DNA of 64,000 nt from Chryseobacterium cheonjiense (GCF_012927265.1 NZ_JABBGF010000001.1:1114502-1178501); one strand, 5' to 3'. Shown: positions 35,213 through 45,434, counted from the first letter of the stretch. Made by a program: numbers and translations. Notes: generated from the sequence alone by a model not told the origin.

Positions 35213-36403
35213 TCAAAATTTCATGATATTTTTTACCTTCTTTATAGAGGAGGGATCAAATGAAAGAGCTTCTAAACTTTCTTCGTTATCGAAGAAGAGG
35301 ACGCAAGCTTTTTTTCCGTTACGTGAAGAAGGGTAAATAATGCCGTCTATTCTTTGGGCTTTGGGTAATCGATCAGAAAAAGGGAATCTAAAATATTCGG
35401 TAATGATCTGGGTAGGGATATAATCAATATGCACCATATTTTTATCGAGTAAAGGCTTGGCAAGATCCTTTACGAAATTGGTAAGAAAGATAAGTGCATA
35501 ATAATGATTTCGTCTTGTTACATCAAAGGGACTTGGCACTTTCGGTAGAGCCGACAGATCGATAATATTGAGTGCTCGCTTTGTATTAAAAATAGCAGTT
35601 GTATAAAACCTACTTTCCCTTTTTTCGAATTGCACAGTTTCTATGATAGCAGTTTCTTCTTCAAAAGCGCCGTAAAACATTGAAATACCGGCTGGACTCA
35701 TCCTGTTTGGCTGTGTAGCAAAAGCCTGTGGTGGAGAGGTCATTCCTCCTGCATACTTAACTGAGATATCATTGCCTTTATGCTGTCGACACCGAAAAAG
35801 TGGGGTATTTACTGGCATTGTTTTAATAAGGTGGTATTTCTTGATGTTTTTTCCTATTTCTTTTAGAATTTCTTCGGGCATAAGCTTGTAGTCGATAGAG
35901 TTTAAATCTTTTGCCATACCGAAATAATATCGTGATCGATGTTGTACGACATCCTTAAAATAGTCCCAACTAAATTTTAAAGTATCAGCTGGACTATCAC
36001 GGTAATCAAATTCATTTCCCCATTCCCTTGAAAGATCTATAGAGCTAAATACATCATTAAAAAGTTCCTGCTCGGTGATATCAAGCTGGAAGTGCTCTTG
36101 CAAAATTTCATTTGAGTCGTAAAGTGTTCCTAGGTAACCTCCCTCTCTTCCATTGTAGGACATAAAATCGGCTGGATCAGTATAAAAGCTGCAGACGGTT
36201 TCCATTAAAAATATTACCAACTCTTCGAGTTCTACAACTTTGGTTTCTTTACCGCAATAATCACACGTTCCATCCTCAGCGTTCCGCCTAATAAAATTCC
36301 TAATTGCATATTCATTGATATGTCTGTTGCATACTTGCTTGTCAGGTATAGAATTTAGGCCCAAAGCCCAGAAGCGTTCTGCTTCTTCCATTACACCGCT
36401 CAT
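35213..36403 (-). CDS. HEPN/RES-domain protein (putative NAD-consuming toxin)
   Basis: A 396-residue cytoplasmic protein. Its N-terminal 190 residues carry a zinc-like set (C25, H28, C47, C50 in VCNRHIN and CDYCGK) and a helical HEPN-type region as in the HEPN/RES N-terminal domain. The RES domain begins about residue 195 with TPLFRCRQHKG, continues through NRMSPAGISMFYGAFEEETA with the conserved glutamates and ends with IIYPSSRNGKKACVLFF, so the Arg, Glu and Ser positions of RES toxins are present. RES enzymes degrade NAD+ and stall growth. The usual Xre antitoxin is not adjacent; instead small genes of unknown family lie upstream. With the convergent Septu-like pair it suggests a defence island. 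Confidence 0.82.
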   Translation of the reverse strand: MSGVMEEAERFWALGLNSIPDKQVCNRHINEYAIRNFIRRNAEDGTCDYCGKETKVVELEELVIFLMETVCSFYTDPADFMSYNGREGGYLGTLYDSNEILQEHFQLDITEQELFNDVFSSIDLSREWGNEFDYRDSPADTLKFSWDYFKDVVQHRSRYYFGMAKDLNSIDYKLMPEEILKEIGKNIKKYHLIKTMPVNTPLFRCRQHKGNDISVKYAGGMTSPPQAFATQPNRMSPAGISMFYGAFEEETAIIETVQFEKRESRFYTTAIFNTKRALNIIDLSALPKVPSPFDVTRRNHYYALIFLTNFVKDLAKPLLDKNMVHIDYIPTQIITEYFRFPFSDRLPKAQRIDGIIYPSSRNGKKACVLFFDNEESLEALSFDPSSIKKVKNIMKF

Positions 36404-36458
36404 ATATTGTTTTGTTTAATTATAGTTGTTGTAATCTCAAAATGCATCTTAGCTTTTC

Positions 36459-36902
36459 TTATTCCGGTACTTGATAATAATCACATCCAGATATTGCCTC
36501 CTCGATTCTTTGTTTATATTTCTCAATTATTACCTGATATTGTTTGTCAGCCAAAAGGAAGTTCTTCCATAGCCAGTTCAACTGGTATTGTATATCATAT
36601 CTCAGACGTTTTGACTATCCAGAATTATTATAAATTTTTAGTCCGGTTTCTATAATACATTCTAAGATTTCATTTTTGATCCCAGGTTCTATTCTTCCTT
36701 CACGGACGGCAATATCTCGCCCAAGCATAAAAAACTCGTCAAGCAAAAAGTTATATGGCAGCCCTGCTTTTATAAGATTCCTCAAAGTAGATATTTGTTC
36801 ATACATGCCTGACCGAAAGAGTTCATACCATCCATTACTTGCCCATTTCGCAATTTCGAAATGGCTGATTACCCCAATTTCGTTAGTCAATTTATTTTCC
36901 AT
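36459..36902 (-). pseudogene. Unknown partner gene of the HEPN/RES protein, with in-frame TAG
   Basis: The ATG at 36900-36902 opens a 95-codon frame (ISHFEIAKWASNGWYELFRS ... GLKIYNNSG) that stops at TAG 36615-36617. The same frame continues for 51 more codons (RYDIQYQLNWLWKNFLLADK ... GCDYYQVPE) to TAA at 36459-36461. The second part looks fully coding, so the ancestral protein probably had 147 residues and a Trp-to-stop change or read-through occurred. It ends 55 bases before the RES gene starts on the same strand and is probably co-transcribed with it, which would suit an antitoxin or sensor. The 95-residue product may still be made. Confidence 0.6.
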
Positions 36903-36918
36903 AGCTATGACCCCGAGC

Positions 36919-37119
36919 CTACCGATACTGTATAAGTTGTCTCCAGATAAAGGTCCTGAAATTTTCTAGTTCTCCGATATGAAAATAATCTGTAACAAAT
37001 TTTACAGGGAACCAATAGACCACTAGATACAGGAAAAGTAAAGCACCTAAAATACGGTAATCATAAAATCTGCCGATCAGCTTAAGATTTGAATCCTTTA
37101 TCCCAACTTTACCCATCAT
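36919..37119 (-). CDS. Small membrane protein, 66 aa
   Basis: One clear transmembrane helix (ILGALLFLYLVVYWFPVKFV) with a basic N-terminal side and an acidic then basic tail. It ends 16 bases before the TAG-containing gene on the same strand and might head that operon. No family is recognised, and coding status rests on the hydrophobic segment and spacing only. Confidence 0.4.
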   Translation of the reverse strand: MMGKVGIKDSNLKLIGRFYDYRILGALLFLYLVVYWFPVKFVTDYFHIGELENFRTFIWRQLIQYR

Positions 37120-37353
37120 ATTTTATTATTAAAAGCGTTTTTCTAATCAACCTTAAATTTACTCATTTTCCGCTTATTATAAACTGGTTTATTTAGTTAA
37201 AAAGAACTTGGATGCAATATCAGACCCTCACTATTTCTTACCTAATTGTATTAGTAATAATAACTGGCCACTCTACCCATGTAAGCGGAAAATAATATTA
37301 ACTGGGAAACAATGCGTTACGTTGTTAAAAATAGCAGTATTTTTTTAATGTCT

Positions 37354-37369
37354 TTACGGAAAACCGTAA
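37354..37369. promoter_or_regulatory. Palindrome TTACGG-N4-CCGTAA (copy 1)
   Basis: TTACGGAAAACCGTAA, a perfect palindrome 43 bases before the 37413 start codon. The same arms with TTTT in the centre recur at 54594-54609. It is a likely protein-binding site for a repressor shared by mobile-element genes. Confidence 0.6.
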
Positions 37370-37412
37370 TGTAAAAAAAAGTGATTGCCGTATCTTTAAG
37401 AAAACTAAAAAT

Positions 37413-37709
37413 ATGGCATATACTAAAGACCAGATGGTTTACAAGGATAAGTATAAGTGGACAGCGAAATCCGATAAGGACAATCCTAACGTCAGACATG
37501 GTAAGGAAGCTAAAGAACTTAACCGATCAGAGGGATACGAAATGAGGGATTTTATTAATTCGCTTGCAGATAGTTGGAAGTGGAAAGATAAGCCGGTATC
37601 ATTATATAATAATCTTGAGCGAATTATTATAAATGAGGTTCCTCGCGATATTCATAAACACGATGAAATCAAAAAGTGGATTGAACAAAAATACAATGTA
37701 TTTAAGTAG
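37413..37709 (+). CDS. Unknown small protein, 98 aa
   Basis: A charged soluble protein beginning MAYTKDQMVYKDKYKWTAKS with a basic, Asp/Lys-rich N-terminus and helical second half (LNRSEGYEMRDFINSLADSW ... EIKKWIEQKYNVFK). I have the impression of a recurrent small family in Bacteroidota mobile regions but cannot name a domain. The palindrome at 37354-37369 sits where an operator would be. No partner gene follows in the same direction for 430 bases. Confidence 0.6.
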   Translation: MAYTKDQMVYKDKYKWTAKSDKDNPNVRHGKEAKELNRSEGYEMRDFINSLADSWKWKDKPVSLYNNLERIIINEVPRDIHKHDEIKKWIEQKYNVFK

Positions 37710-38145
37710 ACTTTTTCTTGCATACAGCTAGCCTGTGAAATACTCATGATGAAGTGCAATAATTGAGTGACGAAAAATGTTGTTCGTTTATACGATGTTG
37801 CCCGCATATTCTACACTCTCTAAGCACCTTCAAAAACATAGTATCAAATGACACGATACAATGGGGTGTACAACTCATTGCGGCTTTATAAGCTTTCACG
37901 GGACACAATTTCATTCATATTAAATGGCTTTCAGGTGCCTTGCGGTTATCTTAGGGAAATCCTTTACCAAAGGGCACTGCGAAAGTTTTGTTTTCAAATA
38001 CCTGAATCCAGTAGTAATAATAGATAAGAAGAAATGAAATAGAATCATCCTCATTATAAAAAAAGCTCCTCCCATAAGTTTGCAGACCCGGAAAGAGCTA
38101 GAGTTTATTCGAGGATTTTAATAAAATTAAAACCCATACAAAACT
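37710..38145. other. Leader region of the SusC/SusD operon
   Basis: 436 bases with no coding resemblance in six frames that I can support. The last 50 bases are A/T-rich and immediately precede the SusC start, so the operon promoter probably lies here. A degenerate AGCTC/GAGCT pairing around 38065-38100 could form a leader hairpin. Confidence 0.35.
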
Positions 38146-41136
38146 ATGAAAAAATCCTATTCTAAAATAGGAAGTATCGGTCTTGTGTTGATGTTTACCG
38201 TAATATGCGGCAACATTAAAGCGCAGACCAGGACAGTGACGGGAACCGTTACTGTCGGAGAGGATGAATCACCGCTTTCGGGAGTTGTGGTCTCTCAGGA
38301 AGGTAGTGACCAGGTCACCTTGACCAATTCAAAAGGCATATATCAATTAGAAATAACAGGAGAAAATCCTTCAATCATTTTTCGGCATCCTGAATATGCG
38401 GACAAGAAAATTGCTCTTGACGGTAGAACAATTGTCAATCTTAAGCTGGATCGAAAGGAACAGAGCATTGAGGAAGTGGTTGTCAATGCAGGATATTATA
38501 TAGTTCGTGACAAGGAGCGGACGGGAAGTATTGTACGGGTTTCTTCGAAGGAGATAGAGAACCAGCCTGTCGCAAATGTACTGTCATCCGTGCAGGGAAG
38601 GATGAGCGGAGTGTCGGTCACGCAGAACTCCGGAACGCCCGGTGGCGGCTTTGATATCCAGATCCGGGGGAAGAACAGCATCCGTAGGGAAGGGAATGAG
38701 CCGCTGTATATTATTGACGGGGTACCTTTGGGTTCTGAGACGCCTTCATTGTACGCAGTGACGGTCCTTCCGAATTCATCCATCAGTCCTTTGAACGCGA
38801 TCAATCCGAACGATATCGAAAGCTTCGAGGTGTTGAAGGATGCGGATGCGACAGCGATTTATGGAAGCCGTGGTGCGAACGGGGTCATCATTGTGACGAC
38901 GAAAAAAGGAAGGAAGGGCAGGACAGACCTGAAGCTGAATTCCTCCTATTCCCTAAGTACAGTGGCCAATCGTCTGAAGATGATGGATACGTCGCAATAC
39001 CTACAGATGAGAAAGCAGGCATTCCAGAATGACGGAATTGCAACAATTCCTGCAACGGCCTATGATCTCAATACCTGGGATCAGAACCGGTATACGGACT
39101 GGCAGAAGGAACTGATTGGAGGGACGGCAGATGCTTCGGTGGTGCAGCTGTCCCTGAGCGGAGGATCAGACAATACTTCATACCTTATCAGCTACGGGCA
39201 TCAGGAGCAGACGACGGTATTTCCTGCCGACTTTCGCTACCAGACCAATAACATCACCGGGAATTTTACATTCAGGACGCCGGATAAGCGTCTGGAGGTC
39301 AACATGAGCAATTCATTCTCTTTCCAGAAGAACAATGTTCAGAATGATGACCTGACCAAAAGAAGCCTGACGCTGAGCCCTAATGCTCCGGCGCTCTATG
39401 ATGCGTCAGGGAATATCAACTGGGAAAACAATACTTTTTCCAATCCGGTAGCATTATTCAACAGTGAATACCTGAACTCAACGAACTTTATCAACAGTGG
39501 GACGAATATCTCTTACCGGCTGTTTCCTTTTCTCTCCCTGAAGTTCAATGGTGGGATTACGTATCAGAATTTCGAGGAACTCAGCCTGAAACCGCACACG
39601 ATGTACAATACATCGGGCGGACTGACGAGTGCCAATTCCATTTCATCGAAAAATAACCAGACCAGCTTTTCTTACCTTTTGGAACCCCAGGTTACGGCAG
39701 CGTATTCGTGGAATGATCATCACTTTGATCTCTTGATCGGAACCACCCTTCAGCAGTCTGAGACCCGGCAGGGTGCGATACAGGGAATCGGTTTTGAAAG
39801 CAACGCGCTGATCCGGAATATAGGCGCTGCGAAAACCAAGATCATCTCGGATCAGGTCAACAGCCAGTATTTTTATACGGCTGCCTTTGCACGGTTGAAT
39901 TACCAGTACAGGAAAAGGTACATCTTAAATCTGACAGGAAGGAGAGACGGATCAAGCCGCTTTGGGCCTGATAACCGTTTCGGAAATTTCGGGGCCATTG
40001 GTGCTGCGTGGATCTTGTCTGAAGAGCCATTTATGAAAGGCCTGAATTGGTTAAGCTTTGCCAAAATACGGGGAAGCATAGGAACGACCGGAAATGACAA
40101 GATCGGGGATTACCAGTATCTGAACACATACAGCATTACTACATCGGTATACAACGGAATTACCGGATTATCGCCGTCCCGGTTGTACAATCCGAACTTC
40201 AGCTGGGAAAAGACGGTGAAGAAGGAAGCCGCGATCGAGCTGTCGTTTTTAAGAAGCAGGATCAATGTGACGGCGGCCTATTATAACAACAGTTCATCCA
40301 ACCAGCTGGTCGGAATTCCGTTGCCTGCTACGGCGGGGTTTCCATCGATACAGTCCAATCTTCCGGCGACGGTCCAGAATACGGGATGGGAATTTGATGC
40401 TTCCGTACAGGTGCTGAAAAGCTCCCCGCTGAAGTACGAGACCGCAGTCAATGTGTCTGTTCCCAGGAACAAGCTGGTGGCGTTTCCGAACCTTGCGGGC
40501 TCAACGTACAGCAACCAGTATGTCATCGGTTATCCGATGACACTGGTCAAGGTCTACCAGTTTGAAGGGGTGGATCCCGCTACGGGTCTTTACCGGTTCA
40601 AGGATTTTAACGGGGACGGCAGGCTGACCTCACCGGACGATAACCAGGTGATCGAGAAGATCGGGGTGGAGTATTACGGGGGCTGGTCCAATACGCTCCG
40701 GTTCAGGAACTGGTCGGCATCCTTTCTTTTCCAGTTCGTGAAGCAGCGAAACTGGAACTACAACCGCCAGATGCTTATCCCGGGAAATATGAACAACCAG
40801 CCGCTGGAAGTGCTCGACGCGTGGTCACCTTCCAATCCGACCGGAACCTATATGCAGTACAGTACGGGAACGGTGGCTCAGAAAAATACGCTGCATTCGT
40901 TATTTCAGAATTCAACGGCGGCCGTTGGTGACGCCTCGTTTATACGCCTGAAGAATGTGCAGCTTAACTACAGCATCCCGGTTCATAAGTTCGGGATCAG
41001 GGAAGCGATGATCTATGTACAGGGACAGAACTTGCTGACGTTTACGAATTATTTCGGCCTGGACCCGGAATTTGTGCTGACCGGGTTTCTTCCGCCGTTA
41101 AAAACCTATTCTTTAGGATTTCAGTTGACTTTTTAA
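38146..41136 (+). CDS. SusC/RagA-family TonB-linked outer-membrane transporter
   Basis: A 996-residue outer-membrane receptor. Order: signal peptide (to about residue 27, ending NIKAQ), carboxypeptidase-regulatory-like beta domain (about 28-105, TVTVGEDESPLSGVVVSQEG), plug with the TonB-box-proximal region and the hallmark LYIIDGVPLG near 190 and DADATAIYGSRGANGVIIVT near 230, then a 22-strand barrel ending in the aromatic terminus LGFQLTF. It imports oligomeric substrates with the SusD-like lipoprotein encoded 19 bases downstream. The third gene, an S9 peptidase, suggests peptides as the ligand. GC is distinctly higher than in the upstream island. Confidence 0.93.
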   Translation: MKKSYSKIGSIGLVLMFTVICGNIKAQTRTVTGTVTVGEDESPLSGVVVSQEGSDQVTLTNSKGIYQLEITGENPSIIFRHPEYADKKIALDGRTIVNLKLDRKEQSIEEVVVNAGYYIVRDKERTGSIVRVSSKEIENQPVANVLSSVQGRMSGVSVTQNSGTPGGGFDIQIRGKNSIRREGNEPLYIIDGVPLGSETPSLYAVTVLPNSSISPLNAINPNDIESFEVLKDADATAIYGSRGANGVIIVTTKKGRKGRTDLKLNSSYSLSTVANRLKMMDTSQYLQMRKQAFQNDGIATIPATAYDLNTWDQNRYTDWQKELIGGTADASVVQLSLSGGSDNTSYLISYGHQEQTTVFPADFRYQTNNITGNFTFRTPDKRLEVNMSNSFSFQKNNVQNDDLTKRSLTLSPNAPALYDASGNINWENNTFSNPVALFNSEYLNSTNFINSGTNISYRLFPFLSLKFNGGITYQNFEELSLKPHTMYNTSGGLTSANSISSKNNQTSFSYLLEPQVTAAYSWNDHHFDLLIGTTLQQSETRQGAIQGIGFESNALIRNIGAAKTKIISDQVNSQYFYTAAFARLNYQYRKRYILNLTGRRDGSSRFGPDNRFGNFGAIGAAWILSEEPFMKGLNWLSFAKIRGSIGTTGNDKIGDYQYLNTYSITTSVYNGITGLSPSRLYNPNFSWEKTVKKEAAIELSFLRSRINVTAAYYNNSSSNQLVGIPLPATAGFPSIQSNLPATVQNTGWEFDASVQVLKSSPLKYETAVNVSVPRNKLVAFPNLAGSTYSNQYVIGYPMTLVKVYQFEGVDPATGLYRFKDFNGDGRLTSPDDNQVIEKIGVEYYGGWSNTLRFRNWSASFLFQFVKQRNWNYNRQMLIPGNMNNQPLEVLDAWSPSNPTGTYMQYSTGTVAQKNTLHSLFQNSTAAVGDASFIRLKNVQLNYSIPVHKFGIREAMIYVQGQNLLTFTNYFGLDPEFVLTGFLPPLKTYSLGFQLTF

Positions 41137-41155
41137 TTCACATCAATCAAAAAAA

Positions 41156-42541
41156 ATGAAAACAACAACAATCAAACAAATCATATATGCTGTCTCAGTA
41201 GGGCTTTTGCTGACGGCGGTTTCGTGTGAGAAATGGATCGAGACCGATTTTCCGAACAACCAGCTGCCGACGGAGCTTGTCTTTGAGGACGAGCAGACGG
41301 CTGAGGCGGCCCTGGCCGGCCTGTATTCCAGTCTTTGGAGCAACTCACTGCTGTCAGGCGGTGTGGAAGGGTTCGGTCTCTTGGGAGGTCTGTATACGGA
41401 TGACATCAGCACGGTGTATACGCCCGGGATCAACGGGGTGTCGGATATTTATTACAACGCCCAGATTCCGAACAATTCTGTGGTCACGAATGTCTGGACC
41501 AACGCATATCAGCAGATCTATGCCTGCAATAGTATTATCGAAGGCGTGCGGAACTCAACATCATTATCACAGAAGGTCAGGGACAGGATTACCGGGGAGG
41601 CGCTCTTTGTACGGTCTATGCTTTACTTTTACCTGCAACAGATTTATGGTGAAATTCCCTATACGGATACCACGGACTATACCATTAATAGCCAGCTCGC
41701 CAGGATGCCTGAAAATGAATTCATGACCAGGATTGAAACAGATATGTCGGAAGGTGCCAATCTGCTCCAGGAAAGCTACCGGAATGCGGAACGGATCTAT
41801 CCGAACAGGTATGCTGCCATACTTATTCTGGCCAAGATCAAGATGTTGCTGAATAAAAATACCGAAGCAGAGGTTCTTTTGCAGTCGGTTATTCAATCTC
41901 CGCTGTATTCGTTTCAGAATGATCTGGCGAAAGTATTTCAAAAAGGAGGCGGTCATATTCTGTGGCAGTTGAAGCCCGGCAATGCCAACGAAGCGACCAA
42001 AGAGGCTGTTCTTTACAATTTTACCGCGGCTCCGTTATCTTTTATGGTGAACACGGATCTGGTCGGTCAGTACTCTGCTGCTGATCTCAGGAAACAGCAG
42101 TACATTACTGCCGTGACCTTTCAGTCGCAGACCCATTATAAAGTTTCGAAATACAGGAACCTGGCCGGAAACAATCCTAATGAGTATTCAGTGATCATGC
42201 GCTTGGAGGAAGTCCAGCTGCTACTTGCAGAAGTGCTGATCCAACAGGGTAAGGTAGCGGAAGCGGTAAACCTGATCAATAAAACAAGGCTGCGTGCTGG
42301 TCTGGCCGCTCTTTCTACTGGTCTGTCGGCTCCGGCTGCTATGAATGAATTGCGAATCGAGAAAAGAAAAGAGCTGTTCGCGGAACAGGGCATCCGCTTT
42401 TTCGATCTTAAAAGATGGGGCATGCTTGATCAGCTGACGGGTGTGAAACCGAATTGGAAACCGTTTCATGCGCGATGGCCGATTCCCAATAAAGAACTGC
42501 TTATTAATCCCAAATTGAATCCTCAGAATGAAGGATATTAA
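41156..42541 (+). CDS. RagB/SusD-family nutrient-binding lipoprotein
   Basis: A 461-residue lipoprotein. Signal with lipobox LLLTAVSC (Cys near residue 24) followed by the family start KWIETDFPNNQLPTELVFED. TPR-like helices fill residues 60-250, and the SusD C-terminal end is recognisable in LRIEKRKELFAEQGIRFFDL and KRWGMLDQLTG. It forms the extracellular lid on the SusC-type barrel encoded immediately upstream. Complete in length for a small family member. Co-transcribed with the S9 peptidase that starts about 30 bases later. Confidence 0.93.
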   Translation: MKTTTIKQIIYAVSVGLLLTAVSCEKWIETDFPNNQLPTELVFEDEQTAEAALAGLYSSLWSNSLLSGGVEGFGLLGGLYTDDISTVYTPGINGVSDIYYNAQIPNNSVVTNVWTNAYQQIYACNSIIEGVRNSTSLSQKVRDRITGEALFVRSMLYFYLQQIYGEIPYTDTTDYTINSQLARMPENEFMTRIETDMSEGANLLQESYRNAERIYPNRYAAILILAKIKMLLNKNTEAEVLLQSVIQSPLYSFQNDLAKVFQKGGGHILWQLKPGNANEATKEAVLYNFTAAPLSFMVNTDLVGQYSAADLRKQQYITAVTFQSQTHYKVSKYRNLAGNNPNEYSVIMRLEEVQLLLAEVLIQQGKVAEAVNLINKTRLRAGLAALSTGLSAPAAMNELRIEKRKELFAEQGIRFFDLKRWGMLDQLTGVKPNWKPFHARWPIPNKELLINPKLNPQNEGY

Positions 42542-42573
42542 GCGGTCAGGTGCTAACAGATCAAAAACGGACT

Positions 42574-45067
42574 ATGGAGCTCGTTAAGAAAATACTCATC
42601 ATGATCATTGTCTACCTGATGACAATTGGTATAGTGAAAGCCCAAAGTAAAATATCCGGCTTGGAGGAGCTGGTTGAGCGTGAGGAAGAGGTCCGCCTTC
42701 TGAGCATGTCGGATAATGGAATGTGGATGGCCTGGCAGTCGACCTACGAAAGCAGGCTTCCGGAACTGAAAATAGCTTCGGTCCGTAATGCTGCATTGCA
42801 ACGGACTGAAGCCGGAGCAGGTCAATGGCAGTTTATCCGGAAAAACGAGATCATGTACAGGGTTGGTCATACGGCAAAGCTCGTAGACTTGGCAAAAAAT
42901 AAAGAGATCAGCTTCTCAGAAGTTAAGAACGTGAGCTATTCAAGACCATTGGATGTAGTGTATATCCACTACGCCGGTACCCTGACGGGCAGGCTGGATT
43001 GCTATAATAAACAATGGAAAAATGTTTTTTCTGTTTCTCAGGTAAGCAGGGTGATTGACAGTGGAGGTGGACTATTGATCATCAGACGCAGTGCCAGCGG
43101 TAATGAAGTCCTGACTTATGATGGTAAAAAGGCATCCACCATATACACCACGGCATCAGAGATCTATTCTGCCGGTCCCTCCGGTGTAAAAGCCGGGGGA
43201 TGGCTGGTCCGGGAAAAAGGTGATCAGGGCATTATACTGTTGTGGGTAAGTCCTGGTCGGTCACCCGTCGCTTTGTCGGTTGACAACGATACGCAATTTG
43301 ACGCCATTCAGCAGGGACCTTCAGCCGTAAGTGATGCGGTTCTTCTTACGGTTGAAAAAAATAGGGTAAAGAAGAATTCAATCGTTGATATCTGGTATGG
43401 AAAGGATTATGATCTGGAGGCGCATTTCAGAGAGGATAAGATCACTAAAAGGGTTCTCTGGTTTCCTGAAACAGATAGGCTGATTGAGACTGACCATAAA
43501 GATTACGGGTCTGTCGGAGCTGTCGGGCAATCAGGTTTATTTTTACGCGCCGCTGTTGATCATGAGCAGGTTGACAAGAATGACAACGCTGCTGTTGAAG
43601 CTGTTGAGCATTATGCTTTGTATGATCCTGTGACCGGACAGAACAGATCTTTTGCCTATACTTCAGGGGCTTTTATCACAGATTCGGAGGGTAAATTCAT
43701 GCTTTACGTTGAAGGTGACCAATGGATGGCCTACGATACTGTTCACGGTACCAGGCAGAAGGGGCTGTCTGTTCAAAAAGATGCTATTCCCTATTTTATT
43801 TCAGCTCATGAAGTACTTTGGGTGGCCGGTAAGAAAATGTGGCGGCAGCATCTTGTAACATTGAAGAAGAAATTCATTGCCTCGTTTACCGCTGACCATC
43901 TTGAAATTTTGAACGCCTCGAGGGATAAGTCATTGATGGAGTACAAAATTATCAGTCAATCCGTCGACTTCAGTCGTAAGATGGTTATCAAGATGAGTGA
44001 TGAGAAACAAAACCGCTCGTCAATCGTGAGCTGGCATCACGGGATCGTCAGTGTTATTGCTGAAGAAACGGAGGATCGGATTTCAGAATTTATCTTTGAC
44101 AAAACATTGACAAGCTATTGCTGGATGGCTGAGAATTTTAATCGGCCTCCTGAAATTCGTATGACAGGGAAGGATCATATTAGCAGGACAATATATACCG
44201 CTGTGCCAAAGACATCTGCCGGCCAAATAACGATGAAGCGGCTTACGTACAAAGGCGCAGCCGGTGAAGACCTTTCTGCTGCGGTCTATTTCCCGCCTGG
44301 TTTTTCCAAGGATAAGACGTATCCCGTGGTTGTCTCCATTTATGAAATACAGAACAAAAATGCCAACAGGTACTTACGGGCGACCTTTAAGAATTCCAGA
44401 GGATTCAATGAAAGACTTTTCCTGGAGTCGGGGTATATGGTGATGCTTCCCGATATCAATAATACAGGTTCGAAAGGTCCGGGTATCGTTGCGCTCCAGA
44501 ACGTTAATGCTGCGCTTGACGGGCTGGCAACCATCAGACAGGCGGATATGAAAAGGGTCGGACTGGTTGGACAGTCGTATGGCGGATATGAGGTAAATTT
44601 TATTGCTACCCATTCCGACAGGTTTGCGGCCTATATATCCGGTGCTTCGATTGCGGACATCATTAATACATCTTTCTCGTTTAATTACAATTTCTTCTCT
44701 GCGGATTATTACCGCTATGAGGACGGGCAGTTCAAGTTGGGAAAGTTTATTGAAAATAAAGAAAAATACTACAGCAATAATCCTTTGTATTATGCAGATC
44801 AGGTCAATAGTCCGATGCTTTTGTGGACGGGTACTAACGATAAGAATGTGAGTCCGGAGCAGACCCGATCCTTTTACAAATGCATTGCGTAAATACAGGA
44901 AACCGGTCATCGCGCTGTTCTACAAGGATGAGCAGCATTCGCTGATAGGAAAAGAGCAACGGAAAGACCTTACCATCAGAATGTTGGAATGGTTTGATTA
45001 TTTACTATGCGGTAAAAAAAATATGGAATGGATCGATAAGGAATTTTTGCATAAACCGTTACAATGA
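42574..45067 (+). pseudogene. S9-family prolyl-oligopeptidase-like peptidase, frameshifted before the catalytic His
   Basis: Exported serine peptidase of the dipeptidyl/acylaminoacyl peptidase type. Signal peptide MELVKKILIMIIVYLMTIGI from ATG 42574 (an in-frame GTG at 42550 is less likely). Beta-propeller-like residues to about 560; alpha/beta-hydrolase part with the nucleophile GLVGQSYGGYEV near 673 and the Asp in LLWTGTNDKNVS. The frame ends at 44890-44892 (FYKCIA). Removing one A near 44878-44880 gives FYNALRKYRKPVIALFYKDE and continues through QHSLIGKEQ, which holds the catalytic His, to 45067. As written the product lacks the His and is inactive; assembly error in an A-run must be excluded. 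Part of the SusC/SusD operon. Confidence 0.85.
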
Positions 45068-45182
45068 TAAAGCATACTGCAACTGCATGCTGTACCTTGC
45101 CGCGTGATCTGTACCGGAAAGAAATGTTTAAGGGTATCGCAGCATTGGGCTTTGAATAGCTTATGTGAAAAATTTACGGAAA

Positions 45183-45224
45183 CAAAACAATAATGCCTGG
45201 ATATTCCAGGCATTTATTGTTTTG
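45183..45224. terminator. Long bidirectional hairpin terminator
   Basis: An 18-bp stem with one bulged base: CAAAACAATAATGCCTGG against CCAGGCATTTATTGTTTTG around ATATT. It closes the SusC/SusD operon and the convergent small membrane gene. Confidence 0.9.
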
Positions 45225-45227
45225 TGA

Positions 45228-45434
45228 TCATTCCCGTAATTGTTTTAATAAGGTCCTGACCTTGTTGATGTTGCTGAAAAAGAAAGCGGTGAGAGACACC
45301 ATTTCCATCACTAATCCAGTTAATATCATGATCTCTGCATTAGCGTTGCCGTCGATCTTTATCAATGAACCGTTCGCTATAGCAGTTAATCCTAAAAGAA
45401 AGATTACAATAAACACTTGATTTTTTTTACGCAT
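45228..45434 (-). CDS. Small two-helix membrane protein (GldL N-terminus-like)
   Basis: A 68-residue inner-membrane protein with two transmembrane helices: VFIVIFLLGLTAIANGSLIK and IMILTGLVMEMVSLTAFFFS. The charged KIDGNANAE loop between them is the pattern of the GldL N-terminal pair and related small proteins of Flavobacteriia. The catalytic gliding or secretion domain of real GldL is absent, so function is unclear. Stop lies against the shared terminator. Confidence 0.6.
   Translation of the reverse strand: MRKKNQVFIVIFLLGLTAIANGSLIKIDGNANAEIMILTGLVMEMVSLTAFFFSNINKVRTLLKQLRE

Noticed and set aside
36615..36617. TAG recoded as an amino acid (read-through)
   Set aside because: No recoding signal or suppressor tRNA is visible; a simple nonsense mutation is more economical, though read-through cannot be excluded.
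36407..36655. 82-codon plus-strand ORF opposite the RES partner gene
   Set aside because: Antiparallel to the coding continuation at 36459-36614, which has much better composition.
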